Positions 46,967 through 59,246 of a DNA stretch of 64,000 bases are shown here, one piece after another; positions within the stretch are counted from its first letter, which is position 1, and every line of letters begins with the position of its first letter. The translations under genes and the position numbers were made by a program. The DNA is taken from the NCBI GenBank assembly GCA_951230915.1, contig OX579638.1, positions 7,024,696 to 7,088,695 on the forward strand, given 5' to 3'. The notes beneath the pieces were generated by a model. The model did no database searches. It saw only the letters and a list, made by a program, of their open reading frames with translations, and was not told the DNA's origin. The stretch comes from Antitrichia curtipendula (Eukaryota > Streptophyta > Bryopsida > Hypnales > Leucodontaceae).

Positions 46967-49657
46967 ATGCCTCCGAATCGATCTTCGTTCCCGCCTTCGA
47001 GGCAATCCGTGCTACAACCTCTGAGGAAAAAACAGAAGTCGCAAGAATCAAGCCGATTTGTACCTTGTCCTGTTTGTCACCGATCGTTTCCTTCCTACTT
47101 CATACATGACCATGTCCATCTTTGTCTGGATAGCCCTGCCACTGACCAAATCCAGTCATCCGTCTTCTCGTCTTCGCAAAGACTGCGGCTGAGTGGTAAC
47201 GACGGTGGCCGATTTTGTAGCTCTAGTGCCGTTGATGTGGAGAAGGATGCTAATTTGGAGGAAGGTCTCAAGAGTCCCCTGGTGGAACATGATTGCACCG
47301 ATTCAAACTCAGCAATCGCACCACTCAGAGAGAATAGTGAGATTCATGAACTGAGTAGTGCTGCAATGGAAAAATTGGATGGAAGAGACGGAGGAGCTAG
47401 GATGCCAGAGTGTGAAGCTCAGTTTACAATGGCCTTTCCTGTTGTATCTGGCGATCCAATTCATGCGCTGCAGATTTTCCAGGTAAATGTGCAATTCTTC
47501 CTGTGTGAATATCATTTGTAAGAATCGAAGACCAATGATTTCGTAATGTCGAGTTGAATAATCCTTGGAGGCCCGGCGGGATGTAATTTTTGTTGCAACT
47601 TTGGTCAGAGCTTGACAGGGGACTGTGATGATGATGATGATGATGATGATAATGTTTTTTCCATAGGTGCAACGGCAGAGTCAAGCCAGGTTGTCGATGC
47701 TGTGCAAGTTTCCAATGTCAGCTGCATTTGAGCGGAAGCCCACAGCAACTGTCCTGCAACCAGGGTAAGGCAGGTTTTGTTGCTCTTGTTCGCTCTTTCG
47801 TTGTATTCAGGGTGAATTAGGGTTTATCTTGTCAAAGTTTTGTTGTTATGAGTTTGGCAGCTCTTGCGATACAGCGTAGAAAACTTGCTTTTTGTACAGT
47901 GGAATGAACTAGTCTGAGCTGGCGTACACCTAATTTCTGAAGGTCTAGCTTAATGTAACACTGAATATCTGCTCGTCAGGATGGTCTTACTGCGGAGTTG
48001 GCTCTCTCTGGACACTCAACAAAGATTCGTAAATGAAAGCCAGAGTGCTGCTCACTTGTTCAAGCGTCCTACAACAGCTGGTGGGGGCAAGTATCACCTC
48101 TGGCAGGTATTCTGATTGTTTGATGCATTCTAGATACGCTTGTTGCTTCTCCTTCATTGAGTAATTCAACTTAATTTTCGCTTTGTGTTTCTGATCGTAT
48201 GTGCCCAACATGTCAGAACGATTCCTATCTTAGACATAACAGCTAGCATGCGTCCCATGGGTTGCTGATTTGAGCTATAGATGACCCTGAGGAAGAATAG
48301 CCTCTAAGCCGTGCAAGCCGCCCCGCTTAGGGTCTAATAAAAATGACGATCATTTTCGCCTTTGGATTTTATAAATGTACTCGGGCTCCCCACCGAACGT
48401 CGGATCTGGACTGTGGGCACTATATATTCTCCTGTACCGTCTGAGTTTGTACTGTCCTTGTAATTTATTGAAGTATCACCTGGATAGTGAGCTTGTTACG
48501 TTTGCGGGTGCTTTTAGATGGCTTTCGGCTGTCAGTGGGATTCAAAAACGAGGCACTATGCTGCGCAAACAAGAGGCCAGGGGATTCCAGACTGGATGTA
48601 CAACCTTGGAAAAGAGCTCGCGTCTGATGCACACAATTATACTCATGTCTATGGAAACGGATCGGATTTTGCACCTGATGTAGCGCTTGTGAACTTCTAC
48701 CCTGTAAGTTATCTTGTCAATACTGAAAACTGATGCATGGTATGAGTAATTGCTTACAACCTAATTGTAACAAGATTATACAATCATCAGATTGATGTTG
48801 TGTTTTTTCTTGCGTATGCATACGAGTTTTCAGGAGTTTAGCTGTCTATTTGATTTGGACACATAGGAATGAGGATAATTGAATGACTGTTGGATTTGAA
48901 ACCGTCTTACCAAAGCGTTGAAACGTCCTGAGTATGTCTTAGCAATGACGATTGTGTTTTCAGGTCAAAGATGAAGAGCTTGGGGTCGTGGGCTTGGGAG
49001 GTCATCAGGATCTGGATGACTATTGTGACATGCCTGTGGTATGCGTGCCTTGTCCATTGGAAGTCCTTTGTGTCATTTTATCCTCCGGATTGCTTAAGCA
49101 CGGGTGCAGCAACCATCGTTTTATTCATCATTTCGTGTGGATTGAGGGCAGGTGAGTGTGAGCGTGGGAGATAGCATGACTTTCTTCTACAGGCGGGTGC
49201 CACCTCAGAGTCGACGGAAGTCTGGAGTCCAGATTATTGTCGATGAATCTGCTGCAAGAACTTGCAAGGATGGCGATACGGCTCATAACAGGTATCCCAA
49301 GTTTCACAACTCTAGCTTATGTTCTGTAACCGTACACTATTTGTGATCATCGTGTTACATGTATTGAGGCAGAGACTGACAATGGAAGTTCTATAAATGG
49401 TCTTCGTTTCATTATGTGTCGGAGGATACGTGATAGCATTCGTGATTAGTCATATCCTTGACTTTGGCTAATTCTATACGTGCAGTGAGAAGAGGATTAT
49501 TCTGGAGAGTGGAGATGTTTTGATTTTTGGAGGAGAGTCGAGGTTGGTATACCACGGAACACGCAATGTTCAACCTGGAACAAGGCCACCAGGCTTGCAC
49601 ATGGTACCTGGTCGCCTGAATTTCACATTTCGCCAGTGCAATGCCGCAACATCCTGA
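46967..49657 (+). CDS. AlkB-family Fe(II)/2-oxoglutarate dioxygenase with N-terminal UBZ4 zinc finger
   Basis: Likely nucleic-acid demethylase. Exons: 46967-47482, 47667-47764, 47980-48106, 48518-48703, 48964-49038, 49152-49291, 49486-49657; phases agree, 437 residues. The N-terminus has a Rad18-type UBZ4 finger (VPCPVCHRSF...IHDHVHLC; Cys2-His-Cys), which in other proteins binds ubiquitin and recruits repair factors. A disordered linker of about 110 residues follows. The catalytic part shows MVLLRSWLSLDTQQRF, DVALVNFYP, the iron-binding HQD (GGHQDLDD), VGDSMTFFY, ILESGDVLIFGGESRLVYHG with the second iron His, and the 2-oxoglutarate-binding RLNFTFRQ (R-x-N-x-T-x-R). All catalytic positions are present. 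The family resembles plant AlkB1-like and related enzymes; substrate unknown. A (GAT)n run lies in intron 1 at 47627-47650. Confidence 0.9.
47627..47650. repeat. (GAT)n microsatellite in AlkB intron 1
   Basis: Eight perfect GAT units immediately upstream of the T-rich stretch and acceptor at 47666. Confidence 0.95.
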
Positions 49658-50721
49658 TTATGCTTCCGACTCTTGGCACAACATTCTTTAGCACTTGTGA
49701 GAACTGGACCTTCTCCACAGTAGATAGCAACCCAAAAAATCTCAAAAGTTTGACATTCATTGTGGAGAGCGTCCATGGTGCCCAGTGAGTGGCAAACGCC
49801 TATCTCTTGTTGTAGTTTTTGGTTGGTATGAGCTCAAGATTGTGCTCAAAGAGAATCTGGATTCCTCTTCCATAGGGTTAGGCAGCATAGTTGTTTACAG
49901 TATTTGCCGGAATTCATTTTCACACATTGAATCAATGTGACACGATCTTAAAACGATAAATGAAGGGCAACTAATCCTTTATGCTGCTGAGGGAATAATG
50001 TATTGATGTATGAATTGGTGTAAGTGTGCTCTAGAAAATTTAGGAGAGTGGAAACAGGAATCTATTGTGACTTTGGAGAATGGCAACAGTGAATGTTCAA
50101 TCAATTCTCCAACTATTCTGGACGAAAACCTTGATAAGTTGTTTCAAGTCATCAGGCTCTACGAGGCGCACCTGGATGATACTGAGGTAAACCAGTTGAG
50201 TCACTTTTCTTCCAACCAAAGCAAATATGTTCTCCTTCAACTTTGAGTCTATAGAAGGTATGTTCACTCTTGGTATTAAGAGGGGTATGAGCTAGATATT
50301 TTGGAAGGTACACCTTTGGATTAGATTTATCTTGCTAACAAGTGCGAACTCACCATAAGTGAATTGAAAAAATCAATCGTAATTTGCACTCATGTGAAAC
50401 TGGGACAAGGATGTAATTGGTTTTCTTAAATTCCGATGTTGACAACATTATCCTCAAATTCAGTGAGGAATATGAGTACGATGACATCCTGAGAATGACA
50501 CCGGATCAAGTAGATAAGCTTTAACACTCTTTCACTGTACTTAGGTCCTGGATTTCTTGAATCTTTAGATCTTGGTTCTTTAGATGCTGGGCAGCCAAGG
50601 ACTAAACCCCACTAGACGAGCATTTCACCCTTGTGTCCTAAAGCAACAATTCTGAGAACAGTCAATCTGATTAGGCAGAAGTCAAATCTCTGACCTTGTC
50701 TTATTTCCAAATAAATGAGTA
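49658..50721. other. Intergenic, possible unidentified exon near 50010-50190
   Basis: A 78-codon plus-strand frame (50010-50246) encodes ENGNSECSINSP and LDKLFQVIRLYEAHLDD, ends its protein-like part at DDTE, and is followed by a donor-like gtaaac. No family is recognised and no partner exon is seen, so it could be a gene remnant or chance. Confidence 0.25.
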
Positions 50722-51300
50722 CTAATAAATACTTGCTGCAGGCCCGCTTTCTGCGAGGGGAAAGCGGCAATTGCCATTGCCGGGCCGGAGTCCCTTGGGG
50801 AACACGAACAGCTTGCCTTGCTTGAGCACGGTGGCAAACAAAGTGTTGCTGCTGCTCACAAAGTCCACGTACAGCTCGCCCTCGACCAGCAGCAGAATCT
50901 CCGTGGCCCTGGGGTGGATGTGCGGGGGGTTGATGCCGCCCTTGGCGAAGTCAATCCTTGCTGCGGAGATGCCCAAAGTGTTCAAAGCAGGGAACTGGAG
51001 CACGGAAGCGGGCGTGGCGAGGGCCTTGTTGGCGTTGTTGGTGTTTCCGGCATTCACTAAGCCCGCAAACTTGAAGAGACCTTGTTGACGGGCTTGCATT
51101 CGACTCCCTTGAATGGTGAGTCCGGTGTCACGGTTGGCAACGCAAAAGTCCTGCAGTGGAGATCGGATTCGGCAACCATGGCCAGCATGGGCATATTGAG
51201 AGCTACGGTGACCGTCACGGCCAGTGCCACCCACAAGCTGCTGCTGTTGTAACCGTTGTAGCCGTTGGATTTACTGGGACTGGATCGCTGGATGCTGTGG
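50722..51300 (-). pseudogene. Germin-like protein pseudogene
   Basis: Germin-like proteins are secreted cupins of the cell wall. Recognisable parts: a signal-peptide-like stretch (SSSLWVALAVTVTVAL, about 51248-51200), PLQDFCVAN, then the cupin core LNTLGISAARIDFAKGG and INPPHIHPRATEILL with the metal-binding HIH and Glu, and KLFVFPKGL. Three lesions show decay. The signal-peptide frame has no suitable ATG. A one-base shift separates it from PLQDFCVAN (around GAATCCGATCT, about 51172). After FPKGL the segment that should supply the third metal His (HFQ..) is deleted and the following MAIAAFPSQKAGLQQV-like part is out of frame, with the C-terminus missing. It may be intronless, possibly a retrocopy or simply a decayed tandem family member. 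Confidence 0.82.
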
Positions 51301-52189
51301 ATCAGTCGGTGCTCGCTCGCCAGCTGCTGGAAATGGGAGCTAGTGAGTCAGTTCACGAGTGCAGTTGCAAGCACTGGGCGTTGTGTCGACTGGTGAGATG
51401 TGAGAGATTGAGTAGCTGGAGTCCCTGAGCTAGAATGATGGTGGTGGTGGTGGCTGGAGATCGATTGGGAATAATCAAGTGTTGCTGTTACAATTAAAGC
51501 TTCGGTTGGCTGCGTTTAAATGCAAACTTGGCCTCGTCTGCGGGTATGACTTGTGAACTCCAATAACTAAGGCGTGTTTTTCAATTGGACACGTGCAGTC
51601 AGGCCGCGCGCCAGGGGATTTGAAGGGAAGACTCGGATGGACCCAAACTGGTAGATTTCCTACCTATTTTCGCCCACCTCGGTTTTCTTGAAATTTGTCC
51701 GGAAGTCTGCCATAAAGTATAAAAATTTCCCGGTCCATTTCCTACAACTTCATTTTCCTCCTGGTGGCATTGTCGCCATTGTCAATTTTCATTTGGAAAA
51801 TTTCCTTAACTTTGTGAATCCAGTCGGTTCTAAATTTCTCTTGCTTAGGAGGATTTGAACTTTGCATTGCCTCTAGTGCTTTAGAGCCAGGGATTCAGCC
51901 TTCCGAAAATGCCCAGATCCAAGAGAGGGTCCATGCATTTTGGGGAGTTTGGTTAGTACGACATGCCCACAGAAAAATCATTCAATCAAAATCATATGTG
52001 CACAACAACAAAATGCAAAAATGTCACATGTCATCACAAGCTATGACAATGGTGTCTTCTATTGATGTACATTTCTATATGAAGAAGATGCATTGCTTGC
52101 ACTAGGACTCGTAGTTGGAACATACAAATAAATAGACAAGTTAGCAAAAAGAAATTTGTATTTTATTTCATTCTTCTACAAGGGTATTG
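51301..52189. other. Intergenic, no gene recognised
   Basis: A short (GGT)n-like run is present at about 51440-51454. Composition shifts from mixed to AT-rich at about 51950 as the decayed hAT element is approached. Confidence 0.5.
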
Positions 52190-54318
52190 GCATCTTGGAG
52201 TATATCATCATACTCCTCTTTGAGTCCCTCTAAAGCAATTCTAAGCAACGCTTTTAGGATTTTACTTCCTAGCTTATTTGTAATACAAGTTTTTATCAAG
52301 TTTTGGACATTAAAAGCTCTTTCACAAGTAGTTGTTGAGATTCACTATACTCTAGCTATATCTGCAAGGACAATCAAGTTAGGGTAATATGTTTGTAGGA
52401 CATGATTCTATGTAATCATACCCTATAGAACTCAAAGATTTTTGTCCCCTCATTTAGTTGTACACTACAATTTGAAGGACAAAAACTCCCACTTATATAT
52501 TTTAAAGAAGAGAGAGTAGGAAAAACATGAATGTGACCGATCAAACCCATACAATGTGAGCAAGCTATCCAACTTGGTGACATCCCAACTTTACAAACCC
52601 ACTTGTTTAGATGGCATATTAGAAGGATTAAGGATTTTGAAACAAAAAAGTATATTATTGTCATTAAATTTGGCCTTCAAACCCTGACAAATTGCCTCTA
52701 CAAAGTAATGATGAAACTGTAGAGTCTCCTCTAAGTCAGTTCCTAGCCTAGAATGCTACATTTTGAACCCATGGAACATTTTTCCCCTAACCTCACTTGC
52801 AAGCTTTCTTAGTTGACCTCCAAAAAGGCCATACTCAAGAAGCACATGCTATCATGTGTCTTCATTGAATGTGTTTGTATTCAAATCGGTGATTTCTACA
52901 ATGAACAACATTTGAATTTGTGCTATCTTTGTGTGCACTATGCTACCTATAGTAGTAACATCCACAAATTTACATTGGAACATCTTTAACAATATCCTTA
53001 ATCAAAATCTTGCATTCCTTGGCAAGATGTCAGCAAGAAAACACAAAACATAAATGAATTTGAATTGGGACAACTGCTCCAAGATAGCTTGATCCAAATC
53101 TTTGTCCTACACATCATGGAAGAAACAAAGCACAAACTCCAACAATTGCAGAGAGATGTGATTGTTTGCCACCTATTTAGCCATTGTATTTTGTGGTATT
53201 GTTTCATTGTTTTCTTCACATCAAACAATTCCTCTTGCAAGGAAGTAAACACATACTTGCGCTTACTAGACTTGTTAAAGAAGACAACAAAGAATCGACC
53301 TTAGAGGATATTAACTTACAATCTAGTGCCTTTGCAATATCAAGGGCCACTAAATTTGTTAGATGCACAACACAATGACATGCTAAGAGATAAGGGCTTA
53401 TTTGTTGCTTGATCCGTATAGCCACTCCACCGTAAGTGCCTATCATAGTGCTAGCGCCATCATTGCCAAAGTCTACAAATTTTGTAAGTCCAAACTCTAG
53501 TTGTGAAGGTGTAAAATCAATGTTTTGTAAATCATAACCACATCCTCCTTGCCCCCTTGTATCTGCAACAAACCAAAAAAGACAGTGATAGGCAAACCCT
53601 CCTCAATTATGGTTGCAAAAACAACAAGGTGCCTCATCACATTGATATCTGTGGATTCATCAATCATAACTCTATAGAATGGTGAATTTTGAATACAGTT
53701 AATGATTTTTTTCTAAATCACAACATAAATGCACCACATTAAATCAACACATGCTTTCTCATCATGATACATAGATAGGGTCATTGGAGCTTTGACACTC
53801 ATCAACAATTTGCATAAAGAAGGAAATTTGGAGTAGGGTAAGGATTGCTTCTCTAAAAAGTATGTTGCCTCAAACAATAAAGCCACAACCTCATCACATG
53901 CCCTTTGACCTTTGACAATTGCCTTTTCCATCACCTTCCAACCATTCTACAATGCTCAAGCATGGCGTCGTCTGTATTCATTGGACTGAGCATGGTCCTA
54001 AAAAGCACTTACTTTTAAATTCTTGGAGCCCTCTTTGGAATATGTTGAATGGCCCCCCTTATTCCTGCACACCTTGTAGAAAAAATTTCCAATGTCTGGA
54101 GAGAAATGGAACCATTTAGATTGAATGCACCATTGCCCCTTCCATTGGCTTTGTACAATTTGTGCATATGAAGGGGGAGTTTGGTTCATGTTTGATTTAC
54201 TAGTGTTAGAACCACAAGAGGTTTTAGACACTAAAGAAAGTATTTTCATAACTTTCACTTTTCTAGATTTTGTAAAGTAATGGTCCTTTAAGGACTTCTG
54301 GCATTTAGCCATCTCTGT
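52187..54318 (-). pseudogene. Decayed hAT-type transposase (TTF-type zinc finger / DUF4371 branch)
   Basis: Fragments of one transposase lie in order on the minus strand, separated by stops and frameshifts. Near 54310 is an N-terminal piece (MAKCQKSLKDHYF), followed by IGNFFYKVCRNKGGHSTYSKE (zinc-finger region) and KVSAF. Near 53930 is KAIVKGQRACDEVVALLFEA. Near 53680 is FYRVMIDESTDINVMRHLVV, the catalytic-core acidic motif typical of DUF4371/ZMYM1-like hAT proteins. Near 53440 is IGTYGGVAIRIKQQ...CHCVVHLTNLVA. Near 52340-52200 is the hAT dimerisation signature STTTCERAFNVQNLIKT. The element is dead as read. Terminal repeats were not found. Confidence 0.78.
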
Positions 54319-57300
54319 TGAAGAAGCCCATACATTTTGGAATTTAAAAAATCAATTCAAGCATGAAGAAATGATGCTGATTTGGTGGAAGAATGATGAG
54401 TAATATTGAAATGGGGATTCCAAAGAGTGAAAACGTACCATCAATAGATGATGGATAAGCTAAACTCTAATTTCAAACTTAGAGAACCCTATACAAGAGA
54501 TGCAATAACAAGGCTGGATAATAAGATGGTCCTAGATTGACTTATAAAATGCAATAACAAGAGATTTTGTTATGATTTCAACTGCTAAGATGTGCATCTT
54601 CTAAAGACAAAATGTGACTTGATGACATGGTAGAGCATACTAGAATAAATGAATAAAGTAAATGAGCTGAGCATTGGTATTATAATAAGAATGGGTGTGA
54701 CCCAAGCTCTAGCCCTAATTTGACTCTAATACAATCTAATGCACAAAGAGTCAATCTTTAAAAGAACAATTGGAGTTGGAAATTAGGTCACAAGCAAATA
54801 AGAAATGAAACAACAAAGATGAAAATGTAGTTACCTAATAGCAAGGAATAAGTGTACTACCAACAAATTGTGGTTCAAGGCTAGCTTATTGCTACAATCC
54901 ATTCCTCAATCCACCTAAACCCAAGCACATCATGCAAAATCCAACTTAGGAAAGCAAAGAACTCAAAATCGATCAAGCATTGGAATTGAAGATTGTGAAA
55001 TTTACTGCAAACATTCATGAAGTCTTGTGAAGCCCCTCCTCAAAATTTGATCGTCAAAATTCAAGAAGACAAGAACCTTAAATCCATAAGAACATGAAAT
55101 TGCAATGCGGGGGGAGAGGGGGGGGGGACATACCTTGTAGGCAAGAAATCTGTTGATTCTTGGCAAAGAAAACATGAATGTTTCTTACAACATCAGAAGC
55201 GAGCAATCCCCGTAATGAATTATAGTAAATCACACCGATGAATCACACCCTAAATCACAAAGCGTATGCTAGTATGAATCAAATGAGTAATGCTAGTATG
55301 TGAGATAATGAGGTTCAAACTTTGTAAGCTTGTAACTCACTTGACATTTGAAGAAGAAGGTGACAAAGGCATGAAGCAAAGTTATCACTTAGTAGATAGA
55401 TGTGTGACTTGAAAAACAAAAGTGGAAGTGAATGGGTGACAACCTATGAGAGTGTGAGTAATCCTAAATTGTCAAAGTGATGGTGGCATGGTGCGTCACT
55501 ATATCTGGTCACCTACTTGATACCCTCTAATACATGATGTGTCTGGTCACCTACCCTAGTATCCTAGGGAGTAAAAAAATCTGCCATACTCATTCTTAGA
55601 CTGATTGACAACTGCCAATCTTTTATTTCAAATAGTAATTTTCCATCATAATCCTATAAGGACTAGCTCACTAGCCTCATTGTTGGATTTTTTTCCCCAC
55701 CCGGTCAATTTCCAAAAAGCACCTAGCTTCTTTCATTCGAAACTTCATCCTAAACTTTTCTCTCTCATTCAGAAATTTTCAAAAAAATTTGGCCTATTTG
55801 TAATTAAACGCTGGTACTCCCCATTTGAAGTAGAGCATTTTTCATCTTTTTGATGATACTGGCAATGATAATTTATTTTTTTGAATTTGTGAATGATTTA
55901 TGTATAGTATAAACTATAGTCTTTAGACAAACAAATTGAACCTAAAAATGCATTATACGATTGTGAAATATAAATTGAATGCATTGCCCAATTCAACTAA
56001 TATTTCAGATGCAAAAGCATTATGATGTAACAATGGTCCATATTACAACTTGTACTCTTTCTACAATGGCTAATGCTATTCCATACTCTCAATTCAAAAA
56101 AAAAATTCAAATGTTGGAAGAACCAACATCATTTGCATGTTTATCAAACTCTTGATATTTTTAATTCTATAAATGTTAAATTCCTTCAATTTTGTGTGCA
56201 ACAATCTGAAATGATATATACCAATATGCCAAGGTACAAAAAAATAATTTGGAGTTTTAAAAAAAAAATGGGAAAAGATAAAGTAAATCCAAATAAAATT
56301 GAACAAAACTAAATTTTAGACATGGCTAAACTTTGAAATTGATTTTTTTTAAATTACAGCTAATTTTTCTTCAAACTTCCATGGTAATATGTAGTATGTC
56401 ACACACACTACAACTTTTGTATATCTAATTTTGGATTTTGTCCGTTGATGCTTATGGTATGGTTGTTTGAATGAAAATGTTTCAACTTTGTATTTAGTTT
56501 CATCCATCACTGTAATAGTGCAACAAGCTATATATGAGGACCATTTTTTCCCCACATTTTATCCCTAGGAAAAACACATGAACTTTTTATTTGCCATGTG
56601 TAAGTGTTTATTTATCCACTTTTGGTAAATACACGAGCACAATCAATTTTTTGTTTCATTCATGTTTTTTGTGCTAGATGGGTGCCTAGCATTATGCCTT
56701 CCAAGCAATGGATCTTATCTAAGTGCCTAAATGTCATAAACTTGCAAAAGAATCAACAAAGCCTACCTAATTGCAAACAATAGCTTAAAAGAATCGAACT
56801 AATTAGGCTAATGTGATTTTTTACTAAAAGTAGTTATAGCCTAAATTTAACACCTCTAAATTGGAGTTCAAATCATGCCATTTCCAAAAACACAAAATCA
56901 AGAAATTTGGACATTCCTTCAAGGAGTTATGGCCGGATGAAATTTAGCCATTGCAATAGCTAATTAAACTTCATCCATTTTTTCTAAACCCTTTCTAATT
57001 TCAATTGACTTCAAGATTTTGGCTTGTACCTTAGTTTAAGGTCTTCTAACTAAGGTTCAAATTTTGACCCGGATTGACAATTTTCAACTAACTTCATCCA
57101 TTTTTAGCCTAAACTTCATCCTTCTATAACTTCAAAAGTTTAAAATCTTTCTTCACTTTTAGATCCCTCCTACAAGTTCATGCTTCTAATTTATTCTTTT
57201 GATTAGCCCTTAAGTTCCTTAGTCTAGTTATTCCTTGATTCTATGTCTCGGTGTTACTTTTGAAAATTTACTATTTTTAAAACTTTTATGTTTGTTCCTT

Positions 57301-57416
57301 ATAGAGTTTGATTTTACCTACCCAAAATGTTAAAGTACTTCAAATTTAGACTATCCTAGTGGAAGTTGTTGATAGATGAAGTTTGACCACTAATCGGTAC
57401 TTCAAACTTCATTTGC
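54319..57416. other. AT-rich intergenic DNA
   Basis: A G-rich tract lies at about 55109-55128. The remainder is AT-rich with no recognised gene. Short words such as ctaactttgaat and accttcat-like strings recur, suggesting old repeats. Confidence 0.45.
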
Positions 57417-57998
57417 TAAAGCCCTAAGGGTGTTTTCTATCAAAAAACACTCAAAACTACCACTTTTGTAGTTTTGTTGTATTCACTTAGGATAACCAAA
57501 GTCTAAAAATAAAAATTTAACCGTAGGATCTTGTACTTAACTTGTTTGAGATCATGCAGTAAGAATTTCAGCAAATTTGACCGTATAGATTGGAAGATAT
57601 TAGCATTCAAAGTTAGACTAAATATTTTTTCTCAAAAAGATGCATAAATTGCCCGAAAACTAAGATTGTCCAAATTTTTTTCATCCCTTGTCCAAATAGA
57701 ATGAATCAAAGCTTCATGTATAGATAAAATAAAAATATTTTAGGAAAAAAATTCAAAAAAATTATTTTGACTTTTTATAATTTTGTTTGGGCTGCCCGCC
57801 AGTCTCTATTTCTTGCTTATTGTGCCATAACTTTTCCATTGGGAATCCAATTGAAACAAAAAATTTATATCCACAAAGCTCTTGCAAAACTACACAACCC
57901 CAAAAAATCTCAAAAAAATTCACTTTAACTTGAGACAATAGGAACCTACCCAAACCCAAATTATCCCTCAAGGGGACAAATGGTCCTTTAGGGGTTAA
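57417..57998 (+). mobile_element. TTAA-type TIR element, copy 4
   Basis: Right end GGTCCTTTAGGGGTTAA (57982-57998) is a clean family terminus; the left end (taaagccctaagggtg) is degraded. The interior carries aaaaaacactcaaaact, attgcccgaaaactaagattgtcc and gtgccataacttttcc, shared with copies 3 and 5 in matching or inverted orientation. Confidence 0.6.
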
Positions 57999-58313
57999 AC
58001 TAAAACTTCAAACTAACTTTCAAATTCACTTTTACAATCTAATTCACTTTCAATTCCTAAGTTTTCATTCTTATTCCTTTTGGATGAACTTTGCTAAGTT
58101 TCATCCATTCTACGTTCTAAACTTCATCTACTAATATTTTGTTTGTTTTAAGTCTATTTTCTAAGTGTTATACGTTTTCGGAAACCTCTAGACATAATAT
58201 ATAAGATTTTAAATGTAAACTTTGGAAAAAATCTAATCTTAATACTCTGACTTGGACTTATAATTTGGCTAAGAACTTAAAAGGCTAATAAAGAAAATTA
58301 AAGAAAAGATAGA

Positions 58314-59246
58314 TTAATCCCTAAAGTTCCGTGACTATGTTTCCACTGAAAACGCTCAAGAACTGCAATTTTTAGTACAAGTACCAAAATTTTGAAAAAA
58401 ACTTTTTTTTGACTCATGTAACCATAGGATCTTGTAGTAGGCTGACTTGAGAATATGTGGGAAAACTTTCAGAAATTTCCACCACATGGATAGCAAGATA
58501 TAAGCATTCAAAATCACTGAAATTGTTTTTTTGACCCTGCAAAAAACAGGGCAGCTGCACTTCACAAGCTCAATTTTTTTATCAAAAAATGTCCAAAATG
58601 GTGGTGCTTCGTTGGATTCTTTTTCCTAAACAAGTTGGCTACATGCTTGAAAATTTTCACATCATTTGGAATTGTACAACATATAGGAAAAAATAGTAAG
58701 TAGAATGAAGTAGAGAATGCTTCAAAATATTAAATTGTTAAGAATTTAGGTATGAAGTTGAAAAATTCCAATCCCAATGGTTGAAATGTTGTATTAAACA
58801 ATCTACATCCTATGATTTTATTTTTTTCAAAAAATATTGAAAATTGAGTAAGATAAAAGACTTCAAAGTTTATTTTAGAGTAGAGATTCCAAAACTGCCC
58901 GCAAACTAAAACTCTTCATAACTTTTGACTCATTGGTCAAAATGGAATGATTAAAAGCTTTCCACGTATAGATAACTCTGGAAAACCAGTTTCAAATTTT
59001 TGTTTCTAAAAGAAGTGATTTTTTCTGATCTCCCCAGACTGCCCGGCCGAGAAAAAAAGTAACATATTAGGCCATAACTTTTGACTTGTATTTCCAAATG
59101 TCATAAAATTTAGTTCAAATGAAAGGTACTCCTTGTCCACAACTTCTATTAAAATTTCAACCTCAAACTTGTAAATCTTTGGCCACATGTACCTGCCCAA
59201 TTTTTTTATGTTGCCAAATTCTACAAGCTAGTCCTTTAGGGGTTAA
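58314..59246 (+). mobile_element. TTAA-type TIR element, copy 5 (933 bp, best-bounded)
   Basis: Starts TTAATCCCTAAAGTTCC and ends GTCCTTTAGGGGTTAA, so TTAA flanks both ends and the inverted repeat is about 13 bp. Interior matches copy 4 (aaacgctcaagaactgca-like, actgcccgcaaactaaaactc, gccataacttttgac). Non-coding. Confidence 0.68.
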
